Made by a program: the position numbers and the translations under genes. DNA of 64,000 nucleotides from a virus, in IMG/VR virus record IMGVR_UViG_3300046170_000450, positions 22,912 to 86,911 of that record, one strand, 5' to 3'. The notes under the pieces are model-generated. The model worked only from the letters and a program-made list of their open reading frames with translations, had not been told where the DNA came from and ran no database searches. The first letter of the stretch is position 1. Each line of letters begins with the position of its first letter. This document shows positions 29,175 to 38,178 of this stretch, in pieces.

Positions 29175-30056
29175 ATGGCTGGTGGATTTATATACGAAAA
29201 AACAATAGATAGTTCCTTTCAAGATGGAACGGACAAAAGCTTACTTATTGAACCTAATTACGCTTACCAAGTTCCATTGACATTTGGTAGCGATTGGGAA
29301 GAAATAAAAATAGGTATGTTTGTTAGTTTCGTGCAAACAGGAGCGGGAAACGAAAATAAAGGTATTATAGGTTCTACCACGATTGACGCTGGCGGGACAA
29401 CAAATGATACTTTTACTTATTTAGGATTGATTAAAGAGCAAGATCAAAACTCTTTGCCATTATCTACAAATAATAGCGGCTTTATTGGCACTCAATCTAG
29501 ATATATGTATGTTATCAATAACAGCTCCTATGCCTACAATAAAATGACGCACCCTGATTATGGCGCCCCTACCCAAGGTGATAATAAATTCTTTTCAAGT
29601 TACCAAGGCCAAGAGTTAGAGGCGCGAGAAATAACCGAGAGTCAAGGAAATTTTAATATAGTAGGAACAACAGGAACTTCTTCCCTCAACGCATATCCAC
29701 ATAAAGAAGATTATTTTTGCTCCTATTGGGGTCTTAGCTATAAGGTTTTAAATAAAGGACAGAGCGACCAGCTAATCGGTTTTACAGCTTCACAGTATGA
29801 TATATCTACCACACCTTCAGCAAGAAATGGCATGAATTTTAACAAAATAGAAGATCCAAGTATAGAAAATTTAAAAAATATAATAAACGGTATAGGAGAA
29901 TACGAATATCCCAATTTACATGGTAATACGTCGACAGGGTTTGTTTGGAACAAAGATGCAAGCGCTTTAGCTTTACCAGATTCTTTATTTTTTTACAACG
30001 CATTCCAATCTACAAGACCAAGAATCCATGCTTGGGCGGTGAAAAAGATATCTTAA
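29175..30056 (+). CDS. putative virion protein (293 aa)
   Basis: Beta-rich, Asn/Ser/Gly-rich, with many aromatic residues (YAYQVPLTFGSDWEEIKIGM, QSRYMYVINNSSYAYNKM). No catalytic motif. Composition and position after two tail paralogues suggest a fibre tip or decoration. It has its own late element and no Shine-Dalgarno box. Confidence 0.5.
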   Translation: MAGGFIYEKTIDSSFQDGTDKSLLIEPNYAYQVPLTFGSDWEEIKIGMFVSFVQTGAGNENKGIIGSTTIDAGGTTNDTFTYLGLIKEQDQNSLPLSTNNSGFIGTQSRYMYVINNSSYAYNKMTHPDYGAPTQGDNKFFSSYQGQELEAREITESQGNFNIVGTTGTSSLNAYPHKEDYFCSYWGLSYKVLNKGQSDQLIGFTASQYDISTTPSARNGMNFNKIEDPSIENLKNIINGIGEYEYPNLHGNTSTGFVWNKDASALALPDSLFFYNAFQSTRPRIHAWAVKKIS

Positions 30057-30057
30057 A

Positions 30058-30063
30058 GTGTAA
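30058..30063 (+). promoter_or_regulatory. GTGTAA late element
   Basis: TTAAAGTGTAATAAG, 10 nt before the ATG at 30074. It overlaps the stop of the upstream gene. Confidence 0.7.
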
Positions 30064-30073
30064 TAAGATTTGA

Positions 30074-30766
30074 ATGTCTAACAAACTTGAATTCAAACAA
30101 TTGAATCATAAAATAAGATTCAAAGAGCGTAAATTTAAATTTACTGAAAATCAAATTGATTTTTTAAAAACAGCGCTTCATGCAGATTCGCAATTATTGT
30201 TTTTATCTGGCCCTGCTGGCACCGCAAAGACCTATATGGCTGTATATTCGGCTTTGCAGGCCATGATAGACTCTAACCTTGAAAAAGGTATTCTATACAT
30301 CAGGAGCATAGCTGAGAGCGCACAGAGAAGCATGGGTGCGCTGCCAGGGTCTTTAGAAGAAAAGTTTGCAGTTTTTGCAGGCCCATTTTACGATAAGCTG
30401 GATGAAATGCTTAATACTTCTGACATTAAGATTTTAAGAGAAAAAAATATGTTTGATTGCATACCTGTTAATTATGTGAGGGGCGCGAACTGGGACGATA
30501 CAATTGTAATCATTGATGAGGCTCAGAACTTTTCTTATAGTGAATTAGTGACTGTTTTAACGAGAATAGGAGAAGGTTCAAAAATAATTATATGCGGAGA
30601 CATTATGCAAAGCGATATTAGTAATAGCGGATTTGCTGAAATTTTCAACACGTTTGATAATGAAGACTCTGTAGAAAATGGAGTTATATGCAAACGATTT
30701 AGCACAGAAGACATTAAGAGAAGTAGGATCGTAAAATTTATCGTATCAAAACTTGAGAATAATTAA
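30074..30766 (+). CDS. PhoH-like ATPase
   Basis: The 230-residue protein is a PhoH-family P-loop ATPase. Walker A is GPAGTAKTYMA (about residues 46-53) and Walker B is VIIDEAQNFS (about 143-152). VLTRIGEGSKIIICGDIMQSD gives the sensor region typical of PhoH. Phage PhoH proteins are widespread, especially in marine phages; proposed roles in phosphate stress or RNA metabolism remain unproven. Here it lies directly upstream of the zinc ribbon, sigma-like and terminase genes, so it is transcribed late. Confidence 0.85.
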   Translation: MSNKLEFKQLNHKIRFKERKFKFTENQIDFLKTALHADSQLLFLSGPAGTAKTYMAVYSALQAMIDSNLEKGILYIRSIAESAQRSMGALPGSLEEKFAVFAGPFYDKLDEMLNTSDIKILREKNMFDCIPVNYVRGANWDDTIVIIDEAQNFSYSELVTVLTRIGEGSKIIICGDIMQSDISNSGFAEIFNTFDNEDSVENGVICKRFSTEDIKRSRIVKFIVSKLENN

Positions 30767-30785
30767 AATAAATTTATAATAGTTT

Positions 30786-31100
30786 ATGGCTATTAAATTT
30801 TGTACAGATTGCGGCAAGAAGATTGAATATAAATTCAGTCCGCCCAAGTTTTGTTCTGATTGTGGAAGCTCGCTTGATTCGTCTTGCGCAAGCGAAGATT
30901 CACCAATCAGTAGAAAAGCGAAAAAAATTGAATCTCTAGGTGAAGATGAGACAGATGCAGAATATGTACCTCGTATCACAAGGCTTGAATACGAAATCGA
31001 CAATTTTGGGGCGGACGTTCAGCAAACAATGGGTTCTCTAGCTGGTAAACGCCCTTTGGTTAGAAACAAAAGAACCGTTAGAAACATTAATGATTTATAA
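30786..31100 (+). CDS. zinc-ribbon protein (104 aa)
   Basis: Two CxxC knuckles (FCTDCGKK, residues 5-12, and FCSDCGSS, about 22-29) form an N-terminal zinc ribbon. The rest is charged and probably extended (DETDAEYVPRITRLEYEIDN), ending in a basic segment (KRPLVRNKRTVRNINDL). Such proteins can bind nucleic acid or RNA polymerase. Its last base overlaps the start of the sigma-like gene, so the two may act together. Confidence 0.65.
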   Translation: MAIKFCTDCGKKIEYKFSPPKFCSDCGSSLDSSCASEDSPISRKAKKIESLGEDETDAEYVPRITRLEYEIDNFGADVQQTMGSLAGKRPLVRNKRTVRNINDL

Positions 31101-31771
31101 TGTACAGTTTCGAAGACAAGCTGAAAGAAATAGAAGTAGCTTTAGAACGCAAGAGATCAAAATGGGATTTAGACGCTTTAGCTTATATTGATTACGACGA
31201 CATTAAACAAACTATTATGTGCCACATACATAAAAAGTGGCATTTATGGAATCAATCAAAACCAATCGAACCTTGGTTAAGTAGAGTTGTATCTAATCAA
31301 TTTAAAAACTTACTACGCAATCATTACGGCAATTATGCCAGACCGTGTTTAAGGTGCAAGTATAATCTTGGAGGCGATGGTTGTAGCAAAACAAAAAGCG
31401 GAATACAAGATAATCGTTGTACGGAATATAAAGATTGGGAGCGGAAGAAAAAAGCCGCCTATGATATCAAGCTCGCCGTTACAATAGAGCACCACACCCA
31501 TGAAGTACATGAAAGGAAAGATGAGTTTCTTGATTTAGAGTTGGCGACGTTCAAGCTTTCGAGCGAAATCAAAGAAGAACTTACGCCAAGGCAATTTACA
31601 GCTTTTCAAATGCTCTTCATTCAAAACAAACCCGAAGAAGAGGTCGCAAAATTTTTGGGATTCAAAACAACAGAAAAAAGGAGATCAGCGGGGTACAAGC
31701 AAATCAAGAATTTGAAAAAAATTTTTCAAGACAAAGCCAAACAAATTATCAAAAATAAGGATATTATATGA
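31100..31771 (+). CDS. sigma-factor-like protein, candidate late sigma factor
   Basis: The 223-residue protein resembles a small (ECF-type) sigma factor. DYDDIKQTIMCHIHKKWHLW to LSRVVSNQFKNLLRNHY matches region 2, with the W..R and basic DNA-contact end. A cysteine cluster (CLRCKYNLGGDGC ... C, residues about 80-110) is inserted and may bind zinc. LTPRQFTAFQMLFIQNKPEE to FKTTEKRRSAGYKQIKNLKK matches region 4, a helix-turn-helix. It is a strong candidate for reading the GTGTAA element upstream of structural genes, much as gp55 does for T4 late promoters. It overlaps the zinc-ribbon gene by 1 nt and the next gene by 4 nt. Confidence 0.65.
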   Translation: MYSFEDKLKEIEVALERKRSKWDLDALAYIDYDDIKQTIMCHIHKKWHLWNQSKPIEPWLSRVVSNQFKNLLRNHYGNYARPCLRCKYNLGGDGCSKTKSGIQDNRCTEYKDWERKKKAAYDIKLAVTIEHHTHEVHERKDEFLDLELATFKLSSEIKEELTPRQFTAFQMLFIQNKPEEEVAKFLGFKTTEKRRSAGYKQIKNLKKIFQDKAKQIIKNKDII

Positions 31772-32814
31772 TTGAATTAACAGACCATCAAAAAGAATTT
31801 ATCCTAAATATGTTCGAAGACGATCCGAATATCATCAACATTACGAAAAAGGTATTTGATAATGACGAGCTTGATGGGAGATCAAAAGAAGGGCGCAGTG
31901 TCAGTAAATTTTTGGCTAAAAATGGTCTAAAGGCTAAAACGACAAAACGAGAAAAGATAAAAGAAATACCGCTTTCTCAAGAGCAGTTAGAAAAAATCGA
32001 AGAACTAAAGCAAGACAAATTAAATACTTCAGAAATAGCTGATATTATATTTCAGACTAAAGTAACCAGATTGTCTAAAGAATGGCGCTCTGTAAATGAA
32101 ATAATAAATCAAAGCAAGGAAGAAGAAAAAGATAAGGGGGAGGATTCTGCTGGAAATTATATTGCTCCTCAAGCAGTTTCTAGAATAATTAAAAAAATTA
32201 ACGACTCAACTGGATACGGTTTAGAGGAGGGTAAAATGTCTAGAAACCAGCATACTTGCTGCGATAAGTTAAGGGTAAATTTATCGAATTCGCGATTTGT
32301 GGCTATTGTAAATAACTATATAAACGCAAGAGATAAAGAATTATTTGAGCAAGAATTTATTCGACTGACTTGGGACAAGCCAGACCTTACCCCAGACGAA
32401 CTAAACCTTTACATGAACGTATGCAAAGAAATTATTAATTTAGAACTTATTACCTCTCACCTGCAAAAACTAAACGATATGTTTGAGTCTGCGGACGATC
32501 AAGATGAGATGAGTATTAGATTAGCAGAGATTATCAAAGCCAAAAGTTCAGAGTATCACCAGTGTGAAACTCGTATTGAAAATCTTACAAAAAAACTTCA
32601 GGGGGATCGTGGGGCTCGTTTAGCTAGCAAGCAAAAAGATACAGCTTCATTTCTTTCTATAGTTCAGCTTTTTCAGGAAGAAGAAGAGCGACAAAATATG
32701 GTTAGAATAGCTGAAATGCAAAAGGAAGTAATTAAAGAAGAGGCTCAACGTCTCGAAGGTATGGCCGCATGGAAGGCTCGTGTTCTAGGGATCGGTATTG
32801 AAGATGTCTTATAA
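31768..32814 (+). CDS. probable small terminase or DNA-packaging adaptor
   Basis: A 348-residue helical protein. Residues 1-110 contain two helix-turn-helix-like units (TKKVFDNDELDGRSKEGRSV; SEIADIIFQTKVTRLSKEWR). The middle is a long alpha-helical domain with a Cys/His pair (QHTCCDKL). The C-terminus is coiled-coil rich (ENLTKKLQGDRGARLASKQK). Position just upstream of the nuclease and large terminase is that of a small terminase, but the size is larger than typical. The family is not confirmed. Confidence 0.5.
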   Translation: MIELTDHQKEFILNMFEDDPNIINITKKVFDNDELDGRSKEGRSVSKFLAKNGLKAKTTKREKIKEIPLSQEQLEKIEELKQDKLNTSEIADIIFQTKVTRLSKEWRSVNEIINQSKEEEKDKGEDSAGNYIAPQAVSRIIKKINDSTGYGLEEGKMSRNQHTCCDKLRVNLSNSRFVAIVNNYINARDKELFEQEFIRLTWDKPDLTPDELNLYMNVCKEIINLELITSHLQKLNDMFESADDQDEMSIRLAEIIKAKSSEYHQCETRIENLTKKLQGDRGARLASKQKDTASFLSIVQLFQEEEERQNMVRIAEMQKEVIKEEAQRLEGMAAWKARVLGIGIEDVL

Positions 32815-33721
32815 ATGTAAAGAATGTGAAGCTGAGTTTAACTCAGAAAAAAGCCTTCATGCGCATCTTAAGGCACACAAGATGTATGTAGCTGACTATT
32901 ATATTAAACATTACCCAAGGTTTAATAAGTTAAATGGCAACCCGCTACCCTTTAAGAAAAAAGACGAATACTTTGAAAATGATTTTATCAATAGATCACA
33001 ACTTGTAAAGTGGTGCGAGTCTGCGCCAGATGAAGAAGTCAAGAGCTATATTATTGAGTTAGGTAAAAAAAGAATTGAAAGAAAAAAGTATGAGAATGCA
33101 CCCTTTCATTTAGAGCTTCTCAAACGACAGTTGCCAGATATAGATCTTTATAAAAAACACTTCGGTACATATACCAATGCTTGTGAGGCTATGGGATCGA
33201 AGCCCATATTCTACAAGGGAATGCCAAAGGAATTTATGAATAATGTGGAAGTTGAAGTTCTGATCGACACTAGGGAGCAGCAACCGTTAGAGTTCAATAA
33301 ATCTACAATTTTAAAGTTAGACTTTGGAGATTACACTTTGGGTGGAGATGATTTTACTAATACATTTGTAGATAGAAAAAGCGCTGGCGATTTTTTATCA
33401 ACCTTTGGAGGGCAAGTAGATAGGTTTAGAAGAGAGATGAAAAGATGTGTTGAGCTAGATAGCTATATGTATATTGTTGTGGAGAAGCCCTTAGCAGCAA
33501 TAGAGAAGGAGGCTATGTTCACAAAAGGGAGAAGAGTTTCTAAACTAGGATGGGTTTTCTCTAACTTAATTTCTGTCCAACACGAGTTCGCGGGTCATTG
33601 CCAATTTGTATTTACAGACAGTAGGAGCCATAGTGAAGAAATTATACCTAAACTTTTAAGTCTGGGCAAAAAGCTTTGGGACGTAGACGTGCAATATTTT
33701 TTAGACAAGGAGGAAAGATGA
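32804..33721 (+). CDS. C2H2 zinc-finger / ERCC4-type nuclease
   Basis: The ATG at 32804 is preferred to an upstream in-frame TTG. Residues 2-25 form a C2H2 finger (CKECEAEFNSEKSLHAHLKA, C-x2-C-x12-H-x3-H). A 120-residue linker of Mu-like or phage type follows. From about residue 150 an ERCC4 nuclease domain begins: EVLIDTREQQP gives the GDXnERKX3D-type first acid pair, and FVDRKSAGDFLSTFGGQVDR gives (E/D)RK-x3-D. The family cuts branched or flap DNA. Its place between a terminase-like gene and large terminase suggests trimming of replication structures during packaging, which is inference. Confidence 0.7.
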   Translation: MSYKCKECEAEFNSEKSLHAHLKAHKMYVADYYIKHYPRFNKLNGNPLPFKKKDEYFENDFINRSQLVKWCESAPDEEVKSYIIELGKKRIERKKYENAPFHLELLKRQLPDIDLYKKHFGTYTNACEAMGSKPIFYKGMPKEFMNNVEVEVLIDTREQQPLEFNKSTILKLDFGDYTLGGDDFTNTFVDRKSAGDFLSTFGGQVDRFRREMKRCVELDSYMYIVVEKPLAAIEKEAMFTKGRRVSKLGWVFSNLISVQHEFAGHCQFVFTDSRSHSEEIIPKLLSLGKKLWDVDVQYFLDKEER

Positions 33722-35568
33722 GTTGGGATATAGGAAATCAAAAGCCTTTAAAGAGGGAGCCAGTTAATAATCAAGTTATGGGTCTTGAGGGTTATCTTGA
33801 GGACACTAAAGCGAAAATTTGGTTGTATAAATTTTTAAAGGAAAATGTAACCTTTACTACTGAATTGCTTACTGGCATCGAGCTATTCCCATTTCAGCAC
33901 ATGGCGGTTAAAGCAATGATGGAGAACGATTACTTTTTGGGTATCTGGTCTCGTGGTATGTCTAAGTCTTTCTCTACTGGTATTTTCGCATTGCTAGACG
34001 CAATGATGAACCAAGGTGTACATATTGGAATCATTTCAAAATCGTTTCGTCAATCTAAGATGATCTTTCGTAAAATAGAAGATATATCACAAGACCCTAA
34101 AGCTGAACTGTTTAGACAGTGTATAGGCAAGGTAAGCAAGTCTAATGATGAATGGTCAATGCAAATTGGTAAGAGCCGCATTACTGCCTTGCCGCTTGGT
34201 GACGGAGAAAAGCTTCGTGGTTTTCGTTTCCAGCGTATTATTATTGATGAGCTTCTACTTATGCCAGAAAAAGTTTTGAACGAAGTTATTATGCCGTTCC
34301 TAGCTGTTGTGGAAAACCCCACAGAACGTCAAAAAATTAAAGATGCAGAAGACGCAATGATTGAGGCTGGCAAGATGACAGAAGAGGAAAGAACCGAATG
34401 GCCATCTAATAAAATGATTGGTTTGTCGTCAGCATCATACAAGTTTGAATATCTCTACAAAATGTATCAAGCCTATGAGAACATGATCTTTAATCCTGGA
34501 GCAAAAAATCAAGGCAGAAGATGCATTATGCAGTTTAGTTATGATTGCGCCCCAAAAGCCCTATATGATGAAAACTTAATATCTCAAGCAAGAGGAACAA
34601 TGAGTCAGTCGCAAATCGACCGAGAGTTTAATGCTCAATTTACCGATGACAGTGCTGGCTATTTTAAGATTAGTAAGATGGCTGAATGCACTATTGAGGA
34701 TGGGGAATCCCCTGCCGTAGAAGTGGCTGGCGATCCAGACGCAGGGTATATAATGGCGTTTGACCCCTCTTGGTCTGAGTCAGAAACTTCTGATGATTTT
34801 GCTATACAAGTTATAAAGCTCATGCCAGAAAAAAAGAAAGGTGTCGTTGTCCACAGTTATGCACTTCCTGGGACAAACCTAAAAAAACATATGACTTATT
34901 TTAAATATCTTTTAGATAGTTTTAATATTATTATGATTGTAGGAGACTACAATGGAGGCGTGCAGTTTATAAACTCTTGCAACGAAAGCGATATGTTTAA
35001 AAAAGAAAAGTTAGAAATAGGGGTTTTTGATCCAAAACTAGATAATCCACACGATTATGAAAAAGACTTGAGGGACGCTAGAAGGAATTACAATAAAAGT
35101 AGCAATACCATATGCATATTAAGAAAGCCAGTGTCCAACTGGATTAGAAGCGCAAATGAAATGTTGCAAACAGCTTTTGATAGAAAGAGGTTATATTTTG
35201 CTGCGACCGCTATGGATGATAATTATTCTTTGCAAAAAGCAAAAAAGATTCCGATCAAGGAATTAAAGTTTTCAAAGTATGAAGACGAAAAGAATGTTGG
35301 GGCAAAGATGATTGACTTCATTGAACATCAAAAGGATATGATAGACTTAACGAAAGCTGAATGCGCACTTATACAAGTAACTTCGTCTGCTGGAGGCACT
35401 CAAAGTTTTGATCTTCCCAGCAATTTAAAAAGACAGAAGGGCGTAGATAGACCTAGAAAAGACTCCTATTCCGCTATTGTGCTAGGCAATTGGGGTATGA
35501 ATATTTATTACGATATGATGAATATTCCCGAAGAAGCTAACCATGGATTTACTCCGATGTTTATTTAA
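33718..35568 (+). CDS. large terminase (TerL)
   Basis: The 616-residue start at 33718 has an AAGGAGG box; an in-frame upstream codon overlaps the previous gene. The ATPase domain has Walker A WSRGMSKSFS (about residues 77-86) and Walker B IIIDELLLMPE (about 173-183), with the coupling motif near IGLSSASYK. The RNase-H-like nuclease domain has acids in IMAFDPSWSE, IVGDYNGGVQF and the late ENVGAKMIDF segment. TerL powers DNA packaging and cuts the concatemer. The Walker A is the variant form common in phage terminases. Confidence 0.9.
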   Translation: MSWDIGNQKPLKREPVNNQVMGLEGYLEDTKAKIWLYKFLKENVTFTTELLTGIELFPFQHMAVKAMMENDYFLGIWSRGMSKSFSTGIFALLDAMMNQGVHIGIISKSFRQSKMIFRKIEDISQDPKAELFRQCIGKVSKSNDEWSMQIGKSRITALPLGDGEKLRGFRFQRIIIDELLLMPEKVLNEVIMPFLAVVENPTERQKIKDAEDAMIEAGKMTEEERTEWPSNKMIGLSSASYKFEYLYKMYQAYENMIFNPGAKNQGRRCIMQFSYDCAPKALYDENLISQARGTMSQSQIDREFNAQFTDDSAGYFKISKMAECTIEDGESPAVEVAGDPDAGYIMAFDPSWSESETSDDFAIQVIKLMPEKKKGVVVHSYALPGTNLKKHMTYFKYLLDSFNIIMIVGDYNGGVQFINSCNESDMFKKEKLEIGVFDPKLDNPHDYEKDLRDARRNYNKSSNTICILRKPVSNWIRSANEMLQTAFDRKRLYFAATAMDDNYSLQKAKKIPIKELKFSKYEDEKNVGAKMIDFIEHQKDMIDLTKAECALIQVTSSAGGTQSFDLPSNLKRQKGVDRPRKDSYSAIVLGNWGMNIYYDMMNIPEEANHGFTPMFI

Positions 35569-35594
35569 AAAGTTCGAAAAGTGACTTTTAAAAA

Positions 35595-35600
35595 GTGTAA
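35595..35600 (+). promoter_or_regulatory. GTGTAA late element
   Basis: AAAAAGTGTAACTAA, 17 nt before the ATG at 35618. Confidence 0.65.
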
Positions 35601-35617
35601 CTAACTTTATAATAGCT

Positions 35618-35773
35618 ATGCCGATACCGAAACCAGGAAAAAAGGAAGAACAAAAACAATTCATGTCTCGTTGCTTGGGCGACAAGGTGATGAAAGAAGA
35701 ATTTAAAGACATCAATCAGAGAATTGCGGTATGCATAACATCATTTAAAGAAAAGGACAAAAAAGATGGCTAA
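35618..35773 (+). CDS. small conserved protein upstream of portal (51 aa)
   Basis: MPIPKPGKKEEQKQFMSRCL then KEEFKDINQRIAVC. This 'MP.P..GE....F..RC.....M..EF.D..QR.AVC...' pattern recurs in a small phage protein or as a domain fused to portal or protease proteins. The two Cys may bind metal or pair. It overlaps the portal start by 8 nt, and a late element precedes it. Confidence 0.65.
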   Translation: MPIPKPGKKEEQKQFMSRCLGDKVMKEEFKDINQRIAVCITSFKEKDKKDG

Positions 35774-37712
35774 AAGAAAATATACGAAAAAATCTAATTA
35801 TTGGAACAAATTTCAAAAGGTCTCTAACGAAGCGTCTGCGACCCAACAGGATGTAGAGCCCGCAACAATGGGCGAGGCCTATCACGTTTCTCACGGGTCG
35901 TATAATCGATCTGGTTCTATTAGCAACTTGTCGTCCTCTAGCACATCTACGCGAATTAATAGATCCTCCGTTACGAGTCCACTTAATAAATTTAGTCAAA
36001 TTAGGGGCGGGCTTTTACCTTATGAAATTTCTTCTGACGGAATCAATGTAAGAGAGGCGATTGAGCTTTGCCAAAAAGCTTATGCAAATGTTCCGATCTT
36101 TAGAAATACTATCGACATGATGTCTGAGTTCGCAAACTCGGAATTGTATCTAGAGGGAGGCAACGCAACATCTAGAAACTTTTTTGAAAAACTATTAGAC
36201 AGAATCAAAATTTGGGATTTAAAAGATCAATACTTTAGGGAATACTATAGAAGTGGAAATATTTTCTTGTATCGCATTGATGGTAAATTTAGCTTAGATG
36301 ACTACAAAAAGTTTTCGCAAAATGTGTCCGAAGGGCCTTCTCTAAATAAATTTCCTCTTAAATATGTCGTATTGAACCCCTTTGAAATTGTAGCTAAGCG
36401 CAGCACCGTATTTAACACGAAGGATGGAGCTTATGCAAAAATTCTTTCCGAGTTCGACATGGAAAGATTAGCTAACCCCAAAAATGATTACGATCAAGCA
36501 GTCTTTGATGCGCTAGAACCAGAAGTTCAACAGCAAATCAGGGATGGAGCATACTTTAAAGATGGTTTAAAAATTAACCTAAAGAACGATAAAATTTCTT
36601 ACAGCTTTTATAAAAAGCAAGATTACGAACCATTCGCTATTCCATTTGGCTATCCTGTTCTTGAAGACATTAACGCCAAGATGGAAATGAAGAAAATGGA
36701 CCAAGCGATCATGAGAACCGTTGAAAATGTTATTCTAATGATCACGATGGGTGCCGAACCAGACAAGGGGGGCATTAACCCAAACAATGTAAAAGCGATG
36801 CAAAAACTTTTCCAAAATGAATCTGTCGGTAGGGTTTTAGTTTCTGACTATACCACAAAGGCAGACTTTGTTATCCCAGATATCAACAAGGTTGTTGGGC
36901 CAGGAAAATATGAAGTTATTAATAAAGACATTAAGGAAGGGTTGCAAAATATCATTCTTAATGACGACAAATATAATGGCGCTCAAATTAAAGCTCGTGT
37001 ATTTTTGGACAGGCTCAAAGAAGCTCGTGAAGCTTTTATTCAAGATTTTCTACAACCAGAAATTAGACGCATAGCTAAAGATTTAGGATTCAGATCATAC
37101 CCGACTGTTAAGTTTAAAGATATAGATTTGCGTGATGAAGTTCAACTTATGAGAGTCGCTACAAGGCTTATGGAGTTGGGCGTTATGACTGCAGAACAAG
37201 GTATGGATTTATTTCACACTGGAAGGTTTCCCCTTGCTGAAGAGCTGGAAGGAGCGCAAGAAAAGTTCGTGGAGCAAAGAGAAAAAGGTTACTTTAATCC
37301 AGTAGTTGGAGGAGTTCCGATGATTGAACCCGATGAAGAATCCAACGAGCAAAAAAAGAAGCCAGATGGTGGAATGGCTGGAAGGCCAGAGGGTTCTAAG
37401 GATCAATTCTCAAGAGAAAATATTCAAGGCACGATTTATGAAGTGGAAGCGCTAAGCTCTATCGCAAAAGAAAAAATGTTAGAAAAGCTTGATTCAGAAT
37501 CATTAAGCGAAGATCAAGAAAAAATGCTGAGCAAGCTATGCGAATCTGTTGTTTGTGCTTCAGAAAAAGAAAATTGGCAGGAAACAATTATTTCTTGTGT
37601 AAATGATTTTGCGCAGATTGAAAGACTGGGAACCCTGAACGGTGTTTTTGAAATTTCAGACGCTCATAAATTAGAAGTTTATCCATCAGCAATATTATAT
37701 CACTCAAAATGA
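35766..37712 (+). CDS. portal protein
   Basis: A 648-residue protein in the right place (after large terminase, before the capsid protease-like gene). It has features of portals: a Ser/Thr-rich disordered start, a wing of mixed alpha/beta, a helical clip and stem (IKEGLQNIILNDDKYNGAQI ... ARVFLDRLKEAREAFIQDFL), and an acidic C-terminus with a Met/Lys-rich helix bundle. It forms the dodecameric DNA channel and docking site for terminase. It overlaps the next gene by 4 nt. Confidence 0.75.
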   Translation: MAKRKYTKKSNYWNKFQKVSNEASATQQDVEPATMGEAYHVSHGSYNRSGSISNLSSSSTSTRINRSSVTSPLNKFSQIRGGLLPYEISSDGINVREAIELCQKAYANVPIFRNTIDMMSEFANSELYLEGGNATSRNFFEKLLDRIKIWDLKDQYFREYYRSGNIFLYRIDGKFSLDDYKKFSQNVSEGPSLNKFPLKYVVLNPFEIVAKRSTVFNTKDGAYAKILSEFDMERLANPKNDYDQAVFDALEPEVQQQIRDGAYFKDGLKINLKNDKISYSFYKKQDYEPFAIPFGYPVLEDINAKMEMKKMDQAIMRTVENVILMITMGAEPDKGGINPNNVKAMQKLFQNESVGRVLVSDYTTKADFVIPDINKVVGPGKYEVINKDIKEGLQNIILNDDKYNGAQIKARVFLDRLKEAREAFIQDFLQPEIRRIAKDLGFRSYPTVKFKDIDLRDEVQLMRVATRLMELGVMTAEQGMDLFHTGRFPLAEELEGAQEKFVEQREKGYFNPVVGGVPMIEPDEESNEQKKKPDGGMAGRPEGSKDQFSRENIQGTIYEVEALSSIAKEKMLEKLDSESLSEDQEKMLSKLCESVVCASEKENWQETIISCVNDFAQIERLGTLNGVFEISDAHKLEVYPSAILYHSK

Positions 37713-38178
37713 AAGAAATCAAAAATCCCCTAGAAATGAGCGTAGACCGCTCCAACGGCAATATAGAGATATCTATTGCGAAAAAATACAGCAAAACTGA
37801 AGAAGCTATGTACAAGTCATACATGAATATTTGCTCTATGGATGACAAAGCCTTAGTTGATACTTCTGGTATGGACGAAGAGTCTACGGCCAAAAGTTGT
37901 GGAATGCAATACGATAAAATGAGGGCAATGATGAATGAAGTCGGAGAAGGGGGATTGACTGAAAACCAAAAAAAGCTTCCCTAAACCTTTGCAAAAAGCC
38001 ATTTTAGAAAAAATGAAAAAAGAAGGAAAGGCTTTCCGAATCCGATGAAAAGAATTTCAAGCCTCATATGATGTATGATCCAAAAACTGGCAAAAGCTAC
38101 GAAGCAAAAACCTACAAAGATCATATGGATATGAAAAAAATGGGCTATACCCACGAGGATCCCAAGAAGAATGCATAA
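37709..38178 (+). pseudogene. frameshifted small gene between portal and protease
   Basis: An acidic protein starts MKEIKNPLEMSVDRSNGN and runs to about residue 90, where an A7 run shifts the frame (near 37970). The continuation KPLQKAILEKMKKEGKAF shifts again near 38040. A third segment, ESDEKNFKPHMMYDPKTGK to MGYTHEDPKKNA, ends at 38178. The three pieces make one natural protein of about 155 residues, so two indels are present. Sequencing error in A runs is the likeliest cause; recent decay is possible. Identity unknown, but the layout suggests a small head-assembly protein. Confidence 0.55.
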
